DNA of 64,000 bases from Pseudomonadota bacterium (GTDB lineage: Bacteria > Myxococcota > Myxococcia > Myxococcales > Myxococcaceae). The position numbers and the translations under genes are program-made. The notes beneath the pieces were generated by a model. It was not told the origin of the DNA. It made no database searches and saw only the letters and a list, made by a program, of their open reading frames with translations. Shown here piece after piece: positions 22,055 through 31,300 of the stretch. The stretch lies in NCBI GenBank assembly GCA_023423535.1, contig JAFAFL010000006.1, positions 102,176-166,175 of the forward strand, given 5' to 3'. Positions within the stretch are counted from its first letter, which is position 1, and every line of letters starts with the position of its first letter.

Positions 22055-22698
22055 TCGGGCGCGTGCAGCGGCACCTCGAGTCGATCTACGCGTTCGACAC
22101 CGGGCTCGAAGCCCGGCAGTTCCTCGTCGACCCGGACCGCGCGCGGCGTCTGGGCGCGGCCACCGGTCACACCACCGAGGAACTCTTGATCCTGCAGAGC
22201 GGCGAGGACGAGCTGGAGCTGGGGCTCTACCTCTGCCCGGAGTTGTTGAAGCGGATGGAGCGCCTGAACGAAGCGCCCGGCGAGCGCGTGGTGGAGCGCG
22301 CGCTGGACCCCTACTGCCAGCTCGCGGAGGGCGTCTCCCACTTCCTCTATGTCGCCCGCGCCGCGCAGCAGGAGCGGAGGGTCTCGCTGCTGGAGCTCGA
22401 GGCCCAAGCCGAGGTGGACAAGTTCGCCACCTGCGCGCTCTACGGCTGGAAGCGCGGCGCGCGGTGGGCGGAGACGCTCCTCTCGCGGCTGTTCCACTGG
22501 GTCTCGTACCGGCCCACGCTGAAGCCGCACGAGCGCTGGCGCTACGAGGAGGCGAACCGGCTCGGTCGCAACTACTGCCGGCGCCTGCTCAAGCACGTGG
22601 CCGCGAACCGGATGGACCGGTTCCTCGGTGAGCTGCGCTACGCGTACCGGTTGGGTGCGGAGGCCAAGCTGGGCCACTTCGCGGTGCAGTCGGCCTGA
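22051..22698 (+). CDS. Conserved-looking protein of unknown function, second of a coupled pair
   Basis: A 215-residue soluble, mostly helical protein. It starts at a TTG that overlaps the preceding stop codon (TTGA), with GAGGGATGG just upstream, so translation is coupled. Features include TTEELLILQSGEDELELGLYLCPELL near residues 42-65, a predicted acidic helix (LELEAQAEVDKFATCALYGW), and a basic C-terminal half (KPHERWRYEEANRLGRNYCRRLLKH). No catalytic motif or known domain was recognised. The tight coupling suggests that it acts with, and possibly binds, the product of the gene before it. Confidence 0.75.
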   Translation: MIGRVQRHLESIYAFDTGLEARQFLVDPDRARRLGAATGHTTEELLILQSGEDELELGLYLCPELLKRMERLNEAPGERVVERALDPYCQLAEGVSHFLYVARAAQQERRVSLLELEAQAEVDKFATCALYGWKRGARWAETLLSRLFHWVSYRPTLKPHERWRYEEANRLGRNYCRRLLKHVAANRMDRFLGELRYAYRLGAEAKLGHFAVQSA

Positions 22699-22719
22699 GA
22701 CGGACGCCGCACTCCCGCT

Positions 22720-23148
22720 CTACACGAGGGGATTGACCCACCGCAGTCCCTTGAACCGGGCGAAGTCGGTGTCGCTCGAGTGCAGCTCGGCTTGATTCTC
22801 GATGGCGAGCGCGGCCAGCTGCGCGTCCGTCGTGAGATTCGCGGCGGCGCCGACCTCGCGGAGCAGGCGGAAGGCGATGTCGAGGTGCTCCCGGCCCGGA
22901 ACGAGTGGTCGGACGTTCTGCCGTTCCAGCCAACGCTCCGTCGTCCCGAGCGCCCGGTCGACGGCGAGCGGCTCCTCGAGGATTCGCCGATGCGTCGCGA
23001 TCCGGATGAACCCGAATACCACTGGCAGCGCGAGCCCCACCGTCTCCTCACCGTTGAGGGTGGCCTCCCACCACGTTCGAGCGCGGTCATGCTCGGGGAA
23101 CGCGTCCACGTGCGCGTAGAGCAGCAGGTTGACGTCGGGGATGATCAT
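22720..23148 (-). CDS. vapC: PIN-domain toxin (VapC-type)
   Basis: A 142-residue PIN-domain ribonuclease, the toxin of a type II pair. Acidic metal ligands are visible: Asp5 in MIIPDVNLLLYA, an acidic residue in the middle helix, Asp in LTTDAQLAAL, and Asp in SSDTDFARF. It resembles the VapC subgroup with the PDVNLLLYA start. Its ATG overlaps the antitoxin stop codon (ATGA). Targets of VapC toxins are usually tRNA or rRNA sites; here the target is unknown. Confidence 0.9.
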   Translation of the reverse strand: MIIPDVNLLLYAHVDAFPEHDRARTWWEATLNGEETVGLALPVVFGFIRIATHRRILEEPLAVDRALGTTERWLERQNVRPLVPGREHLDIAFRLLREVGAAANLTTDAQLAALAIENQAELHSSDTDFARFKGLRWVNPLV

Positions 23149-23411
23149 CGTGAGGTGGACTTCACCTTCGCGAGCACCGCTTCGTCCTCCAGCTCGTCGA
23201 CCATCTTGTTGAAGCCTGTGCGGTCGATGCCGGGGCGCAATCGCGTGTGGTGGACGTCGACGCGGTAGGGCGGTTGCCTGCCCCTGGGCTTCGGAGCGAG
23301 CCCCCGGCGGATGGCGTCGTTGACGACCTCCTTGAACGACTTCCGCTGCCTGTGCGCTTCCTCCTCGAGGAGTCGCGCCACGTCCGGGTCGAGGGTGAGG
23401 GTGGTGCGCAT
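23145..23411 (-). CDS. vapB: Ribbon-helix-helix antitoxin (VapB-type)
   Basis: An 88-residue antitoxin. The N-terminal ribbon-helix-helix domain (MRTTLTLDPDVARLLEEEAH, KSFKEVVNDAIRRGL) binds DNA, and the C-terminal tail should wrap around the PIN toxin. The ATG at MRTTLTL is preferred to one eight codons upstream because RHH proteins begin at this strand. The stop overlaps the vapC start. Two palindromes in its promoter are probable self-repression sites. Confidence 0.88.
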   Translation of the reverse strand: MRTTLTLDPDVARLLEEEAHRQRKSFKEVVNDAIRRGLAPKPRGRQPPYRVDVHHTRLRPGIDRTGFNKMVDELEDEAVLAKVKSTSR

Positions 23412-23416
23412 GCAGG

Positions 23417-23446
23417 CATCATGATGATCGCTCAAATGAGCGTCAA
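23417..23446 (-). promoter_or_regulatory. vapBC promoter with embedded palindromes
   Basis: On the minus strand, -35 TTGACG (23441-23446) and -10 CATGAT (23418-23423) are 17 bases apart. Two perfect palindromes overlap them: GCTCAAATGAGC (23430-23441) in the spacer and CATCATGATG (23417-23426) over the -10. This is the expected layout for autorepression by the VapB-VapC complex. Confidence 0.7.
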
Positions 23447-23657
23447 GATGCGTGGACGGAAGCGGGGGCGGTCACCGCTACGCGCTCCGGACGGACGAGC
23501 GCTCACTCGCCGTCGTCGAAGCAGACGCCATCGGGGGCGCGCGGACCGTGTGACGCGTGGCCACACGACATCCCAGAGAGACATCGCGGAGCGTTTTTCG
23601 ACCTCGCCCGGCGCGACCGCGCCTCCGGTCCAATGAGAGTGTTTCCACCACCCGGGC

Positions 23658-23783
23658 GTGTTCACCCACATGAACGAGCGGCTGCACCTGCACCTCATCC
23701 GCGAGGTGCCCGTACCGCTGACCGCCCACGTCGACGGCGCGGGGCTGGCTAGCGGGGTGGTGCTCGAGGTGGGCCTTCCGTAG
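23658..23783 (+). pseudogene. Possible C-terminal gene remnant
   Basis: A 41-codon frame encodes HMNERLHLHLIREVPVPLTA and continues to HVDGAGLASGVVLEVGLP before a stop; the codons before it read CFHHPGVFT and an in-frame TGA closes the frame at 23634. The histidine-rich strand followed by an all-beta ending looks like the C-terminus of a folded protein, perhaps of acetolactate decarboxylase type, but no N-terminal part exists in any frame between here and vapB. It could be a decayed gene or a chance frame. The rest of 23447-23657 holds nothing recognisable. Confidence 0.3.
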
Positions 23784-23792
23784 CGGGCCCGC

Positions 23793-25781
23793 CTACTTCA
23801 GCACGAACACCTGCACGAGGATGTCGGTGATGCCGATCAGCGCGGCGCCCGCGATGAGGCCGGCGCAGATGGGCTCGTGGCTGCCGACCCAGATCTCGTG
23901 GCCCTTCGTGCCCTCCTTCGCGGCGTAGCGGCGGTGCATCCACCAGAAGAAGAGGGCGCCCATGAACATGGCGACGGTGGACTGCGGCGGGACGACGACG
24001 CCGAGGCCGATGGCGAGCGGGCTGAGGGGGAACTTGTTCCGGGTGAAGACGCGGGCGATCTCCATCGCCGCGCCGATCACCGCGGCGAGGATCATCGAGA
24101 TGACGATCGACCGGGTGAGCAGCGTCCCCGTCCCGCCCGCGAAGATGGAGGTCACCAGATCCGACACGCCCTTCCACTGCACCGCGGAGGGAAAGGTGAA
24201 CTGGCTGCCTTCCGGCGCCATGGCCTCGTGGAGGTTCTGGCCGGGCGTGTAGTTGGAGAGGAAGAGGATGAAGAAGAGCGGGGTGGAGGCCAGCGCACCG
24301 GAGATGATCCCGATGATGTGGCCAATCGCCTGGTGCCGCGGCTTGCCGCCGAGCATGTAGCCCGGCTTGATGTCCATCAGCAGGTTCGAGGCGTTGGACG
24401 CGACCTCCACGCACATCACGCCGGTCATCAGGTTCGTGGGCGGGTGCAGCGGGTCGAGCGCGCCGAAGGTGAACTGCGGGATCTTCGAGAGCGAACCGGT
24501 GGGCGTGATGCCGGTGAGCGCGGTGCTGCTCGCGGCGATCATGGTGAGCAGGAGGATCATCAGGATCGACAGCGCGCCGAGCCAGTAGTCCACGCCGAAC
24601 CACGCGTGCGACATCCACACGCCGAGCGCGCCGATGAGCGGCACGCCCACCCATGAGATCCACAGCGGCAGCTCGATGTGGCCGAGCACGTCCACCGTGT
24701 CCTTCTTCCGCCGACCGATCATCTTGAAGGCCTCGATGAAGACCTTCGGCTTGGCGAAGAGCGAGACCAGCGACGCCACCACCATGATGGCGATGCCCCA
24801 CCACAGGGACCACGTGTTGAGGATGTGCGTGCGCGAGAAGACCGCGTCGCCGGTGAGGAACGAGCCCTTCGCCGGCGCGATCTCGCCGACGGAGATCATC
24901 CACGGGACGATGATCACGAAGTTCAGCAGCATCCCCACGAGCATGCTCGCGGTGGTGCGGATTCCCATCAGACCGCCGGCGCCGAACATGGCGAAGTCGA
25001 TGCCGATGCCGAGGCCCAGCTGCCGGATGTCCACGCCCGCGAGCTTCGGGAGCGGCGCCCAGCCCTTCTCCACCAGCCAGTAGTACGGGGCGTCGAGGCT
25101 GTGCGGCAGGTGCCACGCGCTCTTGAGGCCCAAAAGCTTCATCTGGATCCACTTCATCAGGCCTTCGCCGGAGATGAAGGAGATGAAGCCCGCCACGGCG
25201 GCCGCGATCGCCAGCGCCTTCGCCTTGAAGAGGCCGACCGCGGCGGAGGAGGAGTAGAGCGCGTCGAGGACGACGCCGGCGGCGTAGCCCTCGGGGAAGG
25301 GCTGCTGCTCGTCGTTGATGAACCGGCGCTTCATCGGGAAGGCCACGAGCACGCCGAGGATCGACAGCACGATGAGGAAGGCCATCATGTAGGGCCACTC
25401 GATCGGCTTGTTCATCACCCACATGTAGGCGGCGAAGCCGGAGATCAGAGGGCCGGTCATGTAGCCGGAGGCCGTCGCGATCGACTGCATCGCGTTGTTC
25501 TCCAGGATGGTCATGTCCTTGATGCCCAGCCGCGACACGACCTTGAACATCGCGAAGCCGAGGATCACCGAGGTCAGGCCCACGCCCAGCGTCCAGCCGG
25601 TCTTGGCGCCGACGTAGAGGTTCGTCGCCGAGAGCAGCCCGCCGAGGATGAAGCCGATCACCGCCGAGCGAAGCGTGAGCTGCGGCATGTCGCCGCGGTA
25701 CACGTTCTCCAGCCACCACCGGTCCTTCTGCTCGCGCGTCCAGGTCCGGATCTGCTCTTCGGTCAGGGTCGGAATCGCCAT
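23793..25781 (-). CDS. OPT-family oligopeptide transporter
   Basis: A 662-residue polytopic membrane protein with about 14-16 hydrophobic segments. Family features include the N-terminal TLRSAVIGFILGGLLSATNLYVGAKTGW, ENNAMQSIATASGYM, PFPEGYAAGVVL (a conserved OPT loop), and NLLMDIKPGYMLGGKPRHQAIGHIIG. OPT proteins import small peptides or metal-chelate complexes by proton symport; the substrate here is not known. The gene is isolated, divergent from the Nudix gene. No regulator sits beside it. Confidence 0.93.
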   Translation of the reverse strand: MAIPTLTEEQIRTWTREQKDRWWLENVYRGDMPQLTLRSAVIGFILGGLLSATNLYVGAKTGWTLGVGLTSVILGFAMFKVVSRLGIKDMTILENNAMQSIATASGYMTGPLISGFAAYMWVMNKPIEWPYMMAFLIVLSILGVLVAFPMKRRFINDEQQPFPEGYAAGVVLDALYSSSAAVGLFKAKALAIAAAVAGFISFISGEGLMKWIQMKLLGLKSAWHLPHSLDAPYYWLVEKGWAPLPKLAGVDIRQLGLGIGIDFAMFGAGGLMGIRTTASMLVGMLLNFVIIVPWMISVGEIAPAKGSFLTGDAVFSRTHILNTWSLWWGIAIMVVASLVSLFAKPKVFIEAFKMIGRRKKDTVDVLGHIELPLWISWVGVPLIGALGVWMSHAWFGVDYWLGALSILMILLLTMIAASSTALTGITPTGSLSKIPQFTFGALDPLHPPTNLMTGVMCVEVASNASNLLMDIKPGYMLGGKPRHQAIGHIIGIISGALASTPLFFILFLSNYTPGQNLHEAMAPEGSQFTFPSAVQWKGVSDLVTSIFAGGTGTLLTRSIVISMILAAVIGAAMEIARVFTRNKFPLSPLAIGLGVVVPPQSTVAMFMGALFFWWMHRRYAAKEGTKGHEIWVGSHEPICAGLIAGAALIGITDILVQVFVLK

Positions 25782-25881
25782 GGGAGGCGCTTCATATCCG
25801 AAGCGGCGTCAGAAACAGGACGCCGTATCTGCGGGAATCGACGCGGCTTGGCCCGACGGATCCGCGTGATATGGGGAGCGC

Positions 25882-26325
25882 ATGCCACGCGAGCTGTCCG
25901 CCGGGGGCGTGGTGATCCGGGAGCACGAAGGCGTCCTCCAGGTCGCGGTCATCCGCCCTCGGGGAAAATCCGTCTGGGCCCTCCCCAAGGGTCACGTCGA
26001 TGGGGAGGAGACCCCCGCCGAGGCCGCGACCCGCGAGGTGTGCGAGGAGACCGGCCTGCGCGCGCGGCTCGAGAGACCGCTGGGCGAGATCAAGTACTTC
26101 TACCAGTTCCGCGGGAAGCGCATCTTCAAGACGGTGGCGTTCTTCCTCTTCCGCGACGAGGAAGGGACGATCGACGCGCTCGATCCCTCCATGCGCGTGG
26201 AGGTGGACGAGGCCCGCTGGATCCCGCTGGCGGATGCGCCGCGGGTGCTCGCGTACAAGGGCGAAAAAGAGATGGCCGCCCGGGCGCTCGAGCTGTTGGG
26301 CTCGGCGGCCTCGGACGGCCAGTAG
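25882..26325 (+). CDS. Nudix hydrolase
   Basis: A 147-residue protein with a complete Nudix box, GHVDGEETPAEAATREVCEETGL (residues 37-59), matching G-x5-E-x7-R-E-U-x-E-E-x-G-U. The opening RELSAGGVVIRE and the middle KSVWALPKGHVD resemble Ap4A-type or NTP pyrophosphohydrolases of the MutT/diadenosine group. It would hydrolyse a nucleoside-diphosphate derivative. It converges on rpoZ. Confidence 0.92.
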   Translation: MPRELSAGGVVIREHEGVLQVAVIRPRGKSVWALPKGHVDGEETPAEAATREVCEETGLRARLERPLGEIKYFYQFRGKRIFKTVAFFLFRDEEGTIDALDPSMRVEVDEARWIPLADAPRVLAYKGEKEMAARALELLGSAASDGQ

Positions 26326-26349
26326 AAAAACGGTTGGAAAAGCGGGGGG

Positions 26350-26586
26350 TTAGGCCGGCTTCGGCGGGTCGAACTTGCCGGAGAGCGCCTCGCGCACGTC
26401 ACGGTCGAAGCGGACCTTGCCGGTGGCGACCTCGCGCAGCGAGAGCACGGGCGGCTTGTTCTTCGAGATGTCGATGATGGGGCGGGCGCCGGCCATCAGC
26501 TGGCGAGCGCGCTTGGCGCCGAGAAGCACCAGCGCGAAGCGGTTGTCCACGAGGGGGAGGCAGTCTTCGACCGTTACGCGTGCCAT
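26350..26586 (-). CDS. rpoZ: RNA polymerase omega subunit
   Basis: A 78-residue omega subunit that helps to assemble RNA polymerase and, in many bacteria, forms part of a ppGpp site. It begins MARVTVEDCLPLVDNRFALVLLGAKRARQL, the typical omega signature, with KNKPPVLSLREVATGKV following. The ATG is the family start. No Shine-Dalgarno sequence precedes it, and a good promoter ends about ten bases upstream, so the mRNA is probably leaderless or nearly so. gmk or spoT are not adjacent. Confidence 0.95.
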   Translation of the reverse strand: MARVTVEDCLPLVDNRFALVLLGAKRARQLMAGARPIIDISKNKPPVLSLREVATGKVRFDRDVREALSGKFDPPKPA

Positions 26587-26596
26587 GGGGTCGGGC

Positions 26597-26625
26597 ACCC
26601 TAGGAGGCACGCTCCGGTGAGTCAA
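26597..26625 (-). promoter_or_regulatory. rpoZ promoter
   Basis: On the minus strand, -35 TTGACT (26620-26625) and -10 TAGGGT (26597-26602) have a 17-base spacer. The predicted start point is only about four bases before the rpoZ ATG. Confidence 0.7.
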
Positions 26626-26644
26626 GCGCCGACGAGGGCGTACT

Positions 26645-26674
26645 TTGACCGACAACGCGCTCTCCTGCTAGGTC
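26645..26674 (+). promoter_or_regulatory. Possible promoter of the barrel-lipoprotein operon
   Basis: TTGACC (26645-26650) and TAGGTC (26669-26674) are separated by 18 bases. The -10 resembles the one proposed for the divergent rpoZ gene. The spacing is one longer than ideal and the second half of the -10 is weak. Confidence 0.4.
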
Positions 26675-26719
26675 GGCAGGCTGACTTCGGCCCTGACCGC
26701 CGGGGTGGGGAGGCAGTGC

Positions 26720-28345
26720 ATGGTCGTGCAGCTCCTGTTGGCCGCGATCCTCTCGACAGCACCTCAGACGGACCCGGAGCCGCCCGCGCCGGAGACTCCC
26801 CCGCCGAGTGCGCCGGAGAAGGCCCCTGCGAACATCGCCTTCCCGCAGGCGAAGCAGCTGGGCCAGCCGGTGGCGCCTCCTGTCACCTCCGCGGTCAACG
26901 GGCCGAGGCCGGCGCTCGCTTTCGGGCGGACGGACGGCTTCCACGGGTGGATGACCGGCCAGCTGCGCGCGAGCTACCTCGGGCTGCAGGGCTTCGCCAC
27001 GGACCGCGATCAGACGGTGCTCGCGCCGAGCCCGCTGGAGACGCGCGTGAGGCTCGCGCCGCAGCTTCGGTACCGGGGCTTCGGGCTGGTGGCGGAAGGG
27101 GACCTCGTCACCGGCACGCTGAGCGGATTGCCGTCGTCGGAGCTGCGGCTCGGGGCCACGCCGCACCCCCTCTTCCGGCCCGCGGAGTTGCGCCAGCTCT
27201 ACCTCGAATACAAGGCGGAGACCTGGGTGGTGCGCGCCGGTCAGCAGGCCTCGAACTGGGGGCTGGGGCTGGTGGCGAACAACGGTGGCTCGGACGCGGC
27301 GCCCGGCGAGTTCGGCGATGCGCGCTTCGGCGATCTGACCTGGCGCGCCGCGCTGGTGGGCCGTCCCTTCTACGGCATGGGCGGGCTGTGGCGGGCGGTG
27401 GAGCCGATCCTCGCGGCGGACCTCATCGTGCGCGACGACACCGCGGACTTCTCTGCCGGTGACCGCGCGCTGCAGGGCGTGTTCGCGCTGCGCTTCAACG
27501 CGGATGCGGATCGCAACTTCGGGGTCTACACGGTCTATCGCCGGCAGCGCGCGGTGAACGGACCGGACGCGGACGCGCGCTCCACCGACGCGTTCGTGAT
27601 CGACGTGGCGGGCCGGTGGAAGTGGCGGAACGAGGCGACGGGGCTGGAGACGAAGCTCGGCGCGGAGGCGGCGCTGATCACCGGGCGGACGACGCAGTCG
27701 CGCGCGGACACTGCGCCGGAGTACGCGCTGCGGCAGCTGGGCGCGGTGGCGAAGGCCTCGGTGCGCAAGGACGCGTGGGAGGGCTATCTCGACCTCGGCT
27801 GGGCGTCCGGCGATCACAACCCGTACGACGCGCAGCTGCAGGGCTTCCGCTTCGACGCCGACTACCACGCCGGGCTGCTGCTCTTCAGAGAGGTGCTCGG
27901 GTGGCAGACGGCGAGGACCTATGCGCGCGCCACCGATCCGGACATCGCGGGCGTTCCGCCGGAGGGCGTCGAGCTCTATCCGACGCGCGGCGCGGTCCAC
28001 AACGCGGCCTACATCTTTCCTCGCGTGCGGCATGCGATCACCGAGACCTTCGATCTCTATGGTGGTCCGCTCTTCGCGCTGAGCACCTCGAGCATGACCG
28101 ACCCGTTCGCCTCGAGGCTCGAGGGCGGGACGCCGCGCAATGCGCTCGGTGGAAGGCCGGGGCGTTATCTGGGGACGGAGCTCGACGTGGGCCTGCAGGC
28201 GCGGCTGCGTCCGGTGCAGGGCATGACCGGCGCGGCCACCGTGGAAGCGGGCTACCTCATCCCCGGCGCTGCGTTCGACGACGCGGGGGGCAATCCCATG
28301 AAACCGGTCGCGGCCGCGCGGCTGAAGCTGTCGGTGGGCTTCTAA
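26720..28345 (+). CDS. Outer-membrane beta-barrel protein, TIGR04551-like
   Basis: A 541-residue exported protein. A signal peptide (VVQLLLAAILSTAPQ) is followed by a Pro/Glu-rich stretch to about residue 55, then alternating strands with aromatic girdles typical of a large barrel (LRYRGFGLVAEGDLVTG, NFGVYTVYRRQRAV, WEGYLDLGWASGDHNPYD) and a terminal strand ending KLSVGF with a final Phe, the outer-membrane insertion signal. It resembles a deltaproteobacterial family of unknown role (TIGR04551). The ATG has GGGGAGG six bases upstream. The next gene starts 21 bases later, so the barrel and the esterase-like lipoprotein probably work together. Confidence 0.75.
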   Translation: MVVQLLLAAILSTAPQTDPEPPAPETPPPSAPEKAPANIAFPQAKQLGQPVAPPVTSAVNGPRPALAFGRTDGFHGWMTGQLRASYLGLQGFATDRDQTVLAPSPLETRVRLAPQLRYRGFGLVAEGDLVTGTLSGLPSSELRLGATPHPLFRPAELRQLYLEYKAETWVVRAGQQASNWGLGLVANNGGSDAAPGEFGDARFGDLTWRAALVGRPFYGMGGLWRAVEPILAADLIVRDDTADFSAGDRALQGVFALRFNADADRNFGVYTVYRRQRAVNGPDADARSTDAFVIDVAGRWKWRNEATGLETKLGAEAALITGRTTQSRADTAPEYALRQLGAVAKASVRKDAWEGYLDLGWASGDHNPYDAQLQGFRFDADYHAGLLLFREVLGWQTARTYARATDPDIAGVPPEGVELYPTRGAVHNAAYIFPRVRHAITETFDLYGGPLFALSTSSMTDPFASRLEGGTPRNALGGRPGRYLGTELDVGLQARLRPVQGMTGAATVEAGYLIPGAAFDDAGGNPMKPVAAARLKLSVGF

Positions 28346-28366
28346 CTTCCAGTGAAGGAACGACCC

Positions 28367-31300
28367 ATGCGCATCCCGCTCAACGCCTTCGCTGCCGCTC
28401 TTTCGCTCTCGCTCGCCGGCGTGCTGCTCGCGGGCTGTCCGGCCTCGGAGCCCCAGGGGCTTCGCCGCAGCGATCCGGGCACCGGCGCCACCGTGAAGTT
28501 CGACGTCTTCGCGCGGCCGCTGCCGGAGATCCCGCTGCCGAACGACATCGCCACCCGCTACGACCCCCATTCGCCGACGAAGCGCCGGCTCAACGCGAGC
28601 ATGATCGCGCCCACCGCGTGGGAAGTGGGCGTGCGCAAGGACATGGCGCGGCTCGATGGGTGGGGGACCTTCTCGCCGATCAGCGTGGGCTTCACCGAGC
28701 CGCTCGACGTGGAGGTCATCTTCCAGCGCCACCGAGACGACTACGCGTTCGGCAACGACGCGGTGTACGTGATCGACGTCTCGCCGGACTCGCCGGACCA
28801 CTGCAAGGCGATGCCGCTGGACATGGGCGAGGGCAACTTCCCCTTCACGCTCGAGCGCCAGAACTACTACCCGAACGATCCGCGCAACGGGACGAACAAC
28901 CTCGTGTTCGAGGAGGTGGACGAGGACCTCAACGGCAACGGTCGGTTGGATCCGGGCGAGGACACCGACATGGACGGCGTGCTCGACAAGCCGAACCTGC
29001 GGCGGCCGGACGGTCACCCGATCGACGACATGCTCACGTTCTACGAGCGGGAGACGAACACGCTCATCCTCCGCCCGCTGATGCCGCTGCGCGAGAACAC
29101 CACGTACGCAGTGGTGCTCACGCGCAGGCTGCTCGACCAGAGCGGCCGGCCGGTGCGCTCGCCGTTCGACTACATCAACCACACCGCGCAGACCGAGCAG
29201 CTGAAGACGCTGCCCCAGTGCATCGGGCGGTACGGGCTCTCGCTGGAGGACGTGGCGTTCACCTGGCCGTTCACCACGCAGAGCATCACCCGCGACTTCG
29301 TGGCGATTCGCGACGGGTTCCATGGCCTCGGGCCGATGAAGTGGATCGCGGACGAGTATCCGGCGCAGTTCGACAAGCTGCTGAAGCTGCGCAAGACGGG
29401 CGACAACGTGTACGTGGTGCCCGGTGAGGAGTTCCTCGCGGCGGCGGCGCAGGTGGTGCCGCTCATCGGCGGAGACAACCCGACGATGCGCGCGGTGGTG
29501 GAGTCGCACAAGTTCGTGGGCTTCCACGCGGTGGGCCAGTTCACCTCGCCGCAGTTCTTCCCGCGCAAGGACGCCGAGGGGAACGACCTGCCGTTCTACG
29601 AGCAGGTGTGGCGAATCGATCCTGCGACCGGCGAGTCCTTCCACCGCCCGGAGACGGTGACCTTCTGGCTGACGGTGCCGCACAAGGCGCTGATGAAGCG
29701 GCCGGTGCCGGTGGTGATCCTCAGCCACGGGTACACGGGCAACAAGCTCGACCCGCTCATCTATGGCGGCTTCTTCGCGCGGCACGGGCTGGCGACGATC
29801 GGCATGGAGGCGGTGAGCCACGGGATGGAGCTGCCGGACGCGGACAGGCAGCTCGCGCGAGGCGTGTTCGCGGGCAGCGGGCTCGAGCTGATGTTCGACG
29901 CGATCATGAACGACCGCGCCTACGACCACGACGGCGACGGGGTGAAGGACTCGGGCGCGGACTTCTGGACCGCGTACGCGTTCCACACCCGCGACGTCGT
30001 GCGGCAGAGCGCGGTGGACTACATGCGGCTCGTCCACATCCTCAAGACCTTCGACGGGAAGCGGACCTGGACCGTGGGCGGCAAGGAGGGGATCGCCGGC
30101 GACTTCGACGGTGACGGCGAGGTGGACGTCGGCGGGACCGGATCGATCTCGATCATGGGCGGGTCGCTCGGCGGGATCATGAGCAGCGTGCTCGGCGGCG
30201 CGGAGCCGTACATCGACACCGCGATCCCCATCGCTGGCGGCGGCGGACTTCCGGACGTGGGCATCCGCTCCATCCAGGGCGGCGTGGCCGAGGCGGTGAA
30301 CCTGCGGATGATGGGCCCGCTGATGCTCGGCATGCGCGGCGAGGGCGGCGCGCTCGAGCTGTGGCAGTACCTCCCGGATCGCAACAAGGTCGGCAAGGCG
30401 ATGCTCGGCGTCATCGGCGAGGCGCAGAAGCTGAAGGAGGGCGACACGGTCGTGGTGAAGAACCTGCGCTCCGGCGAGCACCGCTGCGGCCGGGTGCAGG
30501 CGGAGGCGCTGTTCCGCGTGGCGGTGTCCTCCGATCTCGACGACCCGCTGCAGCTGGAGTTCTACGAGGGCGCGCTGCCGCCGGAGGAGCGAAGTGGTTG
30601 TGCTCTGCCGCAGGGGACCGCGCCGCTCGTCACGATCAACACGCTCGGCGCGGAGGTCACCTTCCACAAGCGCACGTACGCGAAGGGCTCGCCGCTGGTG
30701 GCGCTGGGTGACGGCTTCGGGTTGCGGAGGAACTCGCCGGAGACGCGCAGGTTCCATGCGATCGCCCAGCTCATCCTCGACCCCGCGGACCCGGTGAACT
30801 GGGCGCCGTACTTCGAGCAGCGTCACCTGCAGTTCGGGACGGACGAGACGGTGCGGACGCGGGCACTGGTCATCAACACCATCGGCGACATGAACGTGCC
30901 CATGAGCACCGGCGCGGCGATCTCTCGGGCGGCGGGCTTCGTGCCCTATGCGGAGCGGGACCCGCGCTGGAACAAGACGCCGAACCAGGTGCTCATCGAC
31001 TCGGGCGCGCTCGAGGCGGTGGAGCGCACCGGGCGGCACAAGAGCGGGGCAGGGCAGAACGTGCTCATGGACGTCGAGCACCTCGCGCTGGCGGGCGATG
31101 GGACGGACGGGTTCGACGTGCCCCGGCTGAACCCACCGCTGCGGCTGGTGGGGCCTTCGACGCGCGTGGGCGGCTATACGGGAACGCTCTTCCCGTTCGT
31201 CGCTCCGACCGGCAGGCACGGATTCGATCCGCCGGAACCGGGCGCCCACTTCGACCTCGGGTCGCTCATGGCGAACGTGCTCGGGCAGTACATCCGCAGC

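Noticed and set aside
23432..23729. Minus-strand frames between vapB and the OPT gene.
   Set aside because: They are Arg-rich, lack ribosome sites and show no motif; the only protein-like signal there is the short plus-strand fragment.
26600..31249. A 1549-codon open frame antisense to the barrel and lipoprotein genes.
   Set aside because: It reads through rpoZ and two clear plus-strand genes and encodes Arg/His/Val-rich shadow sequence without domains.
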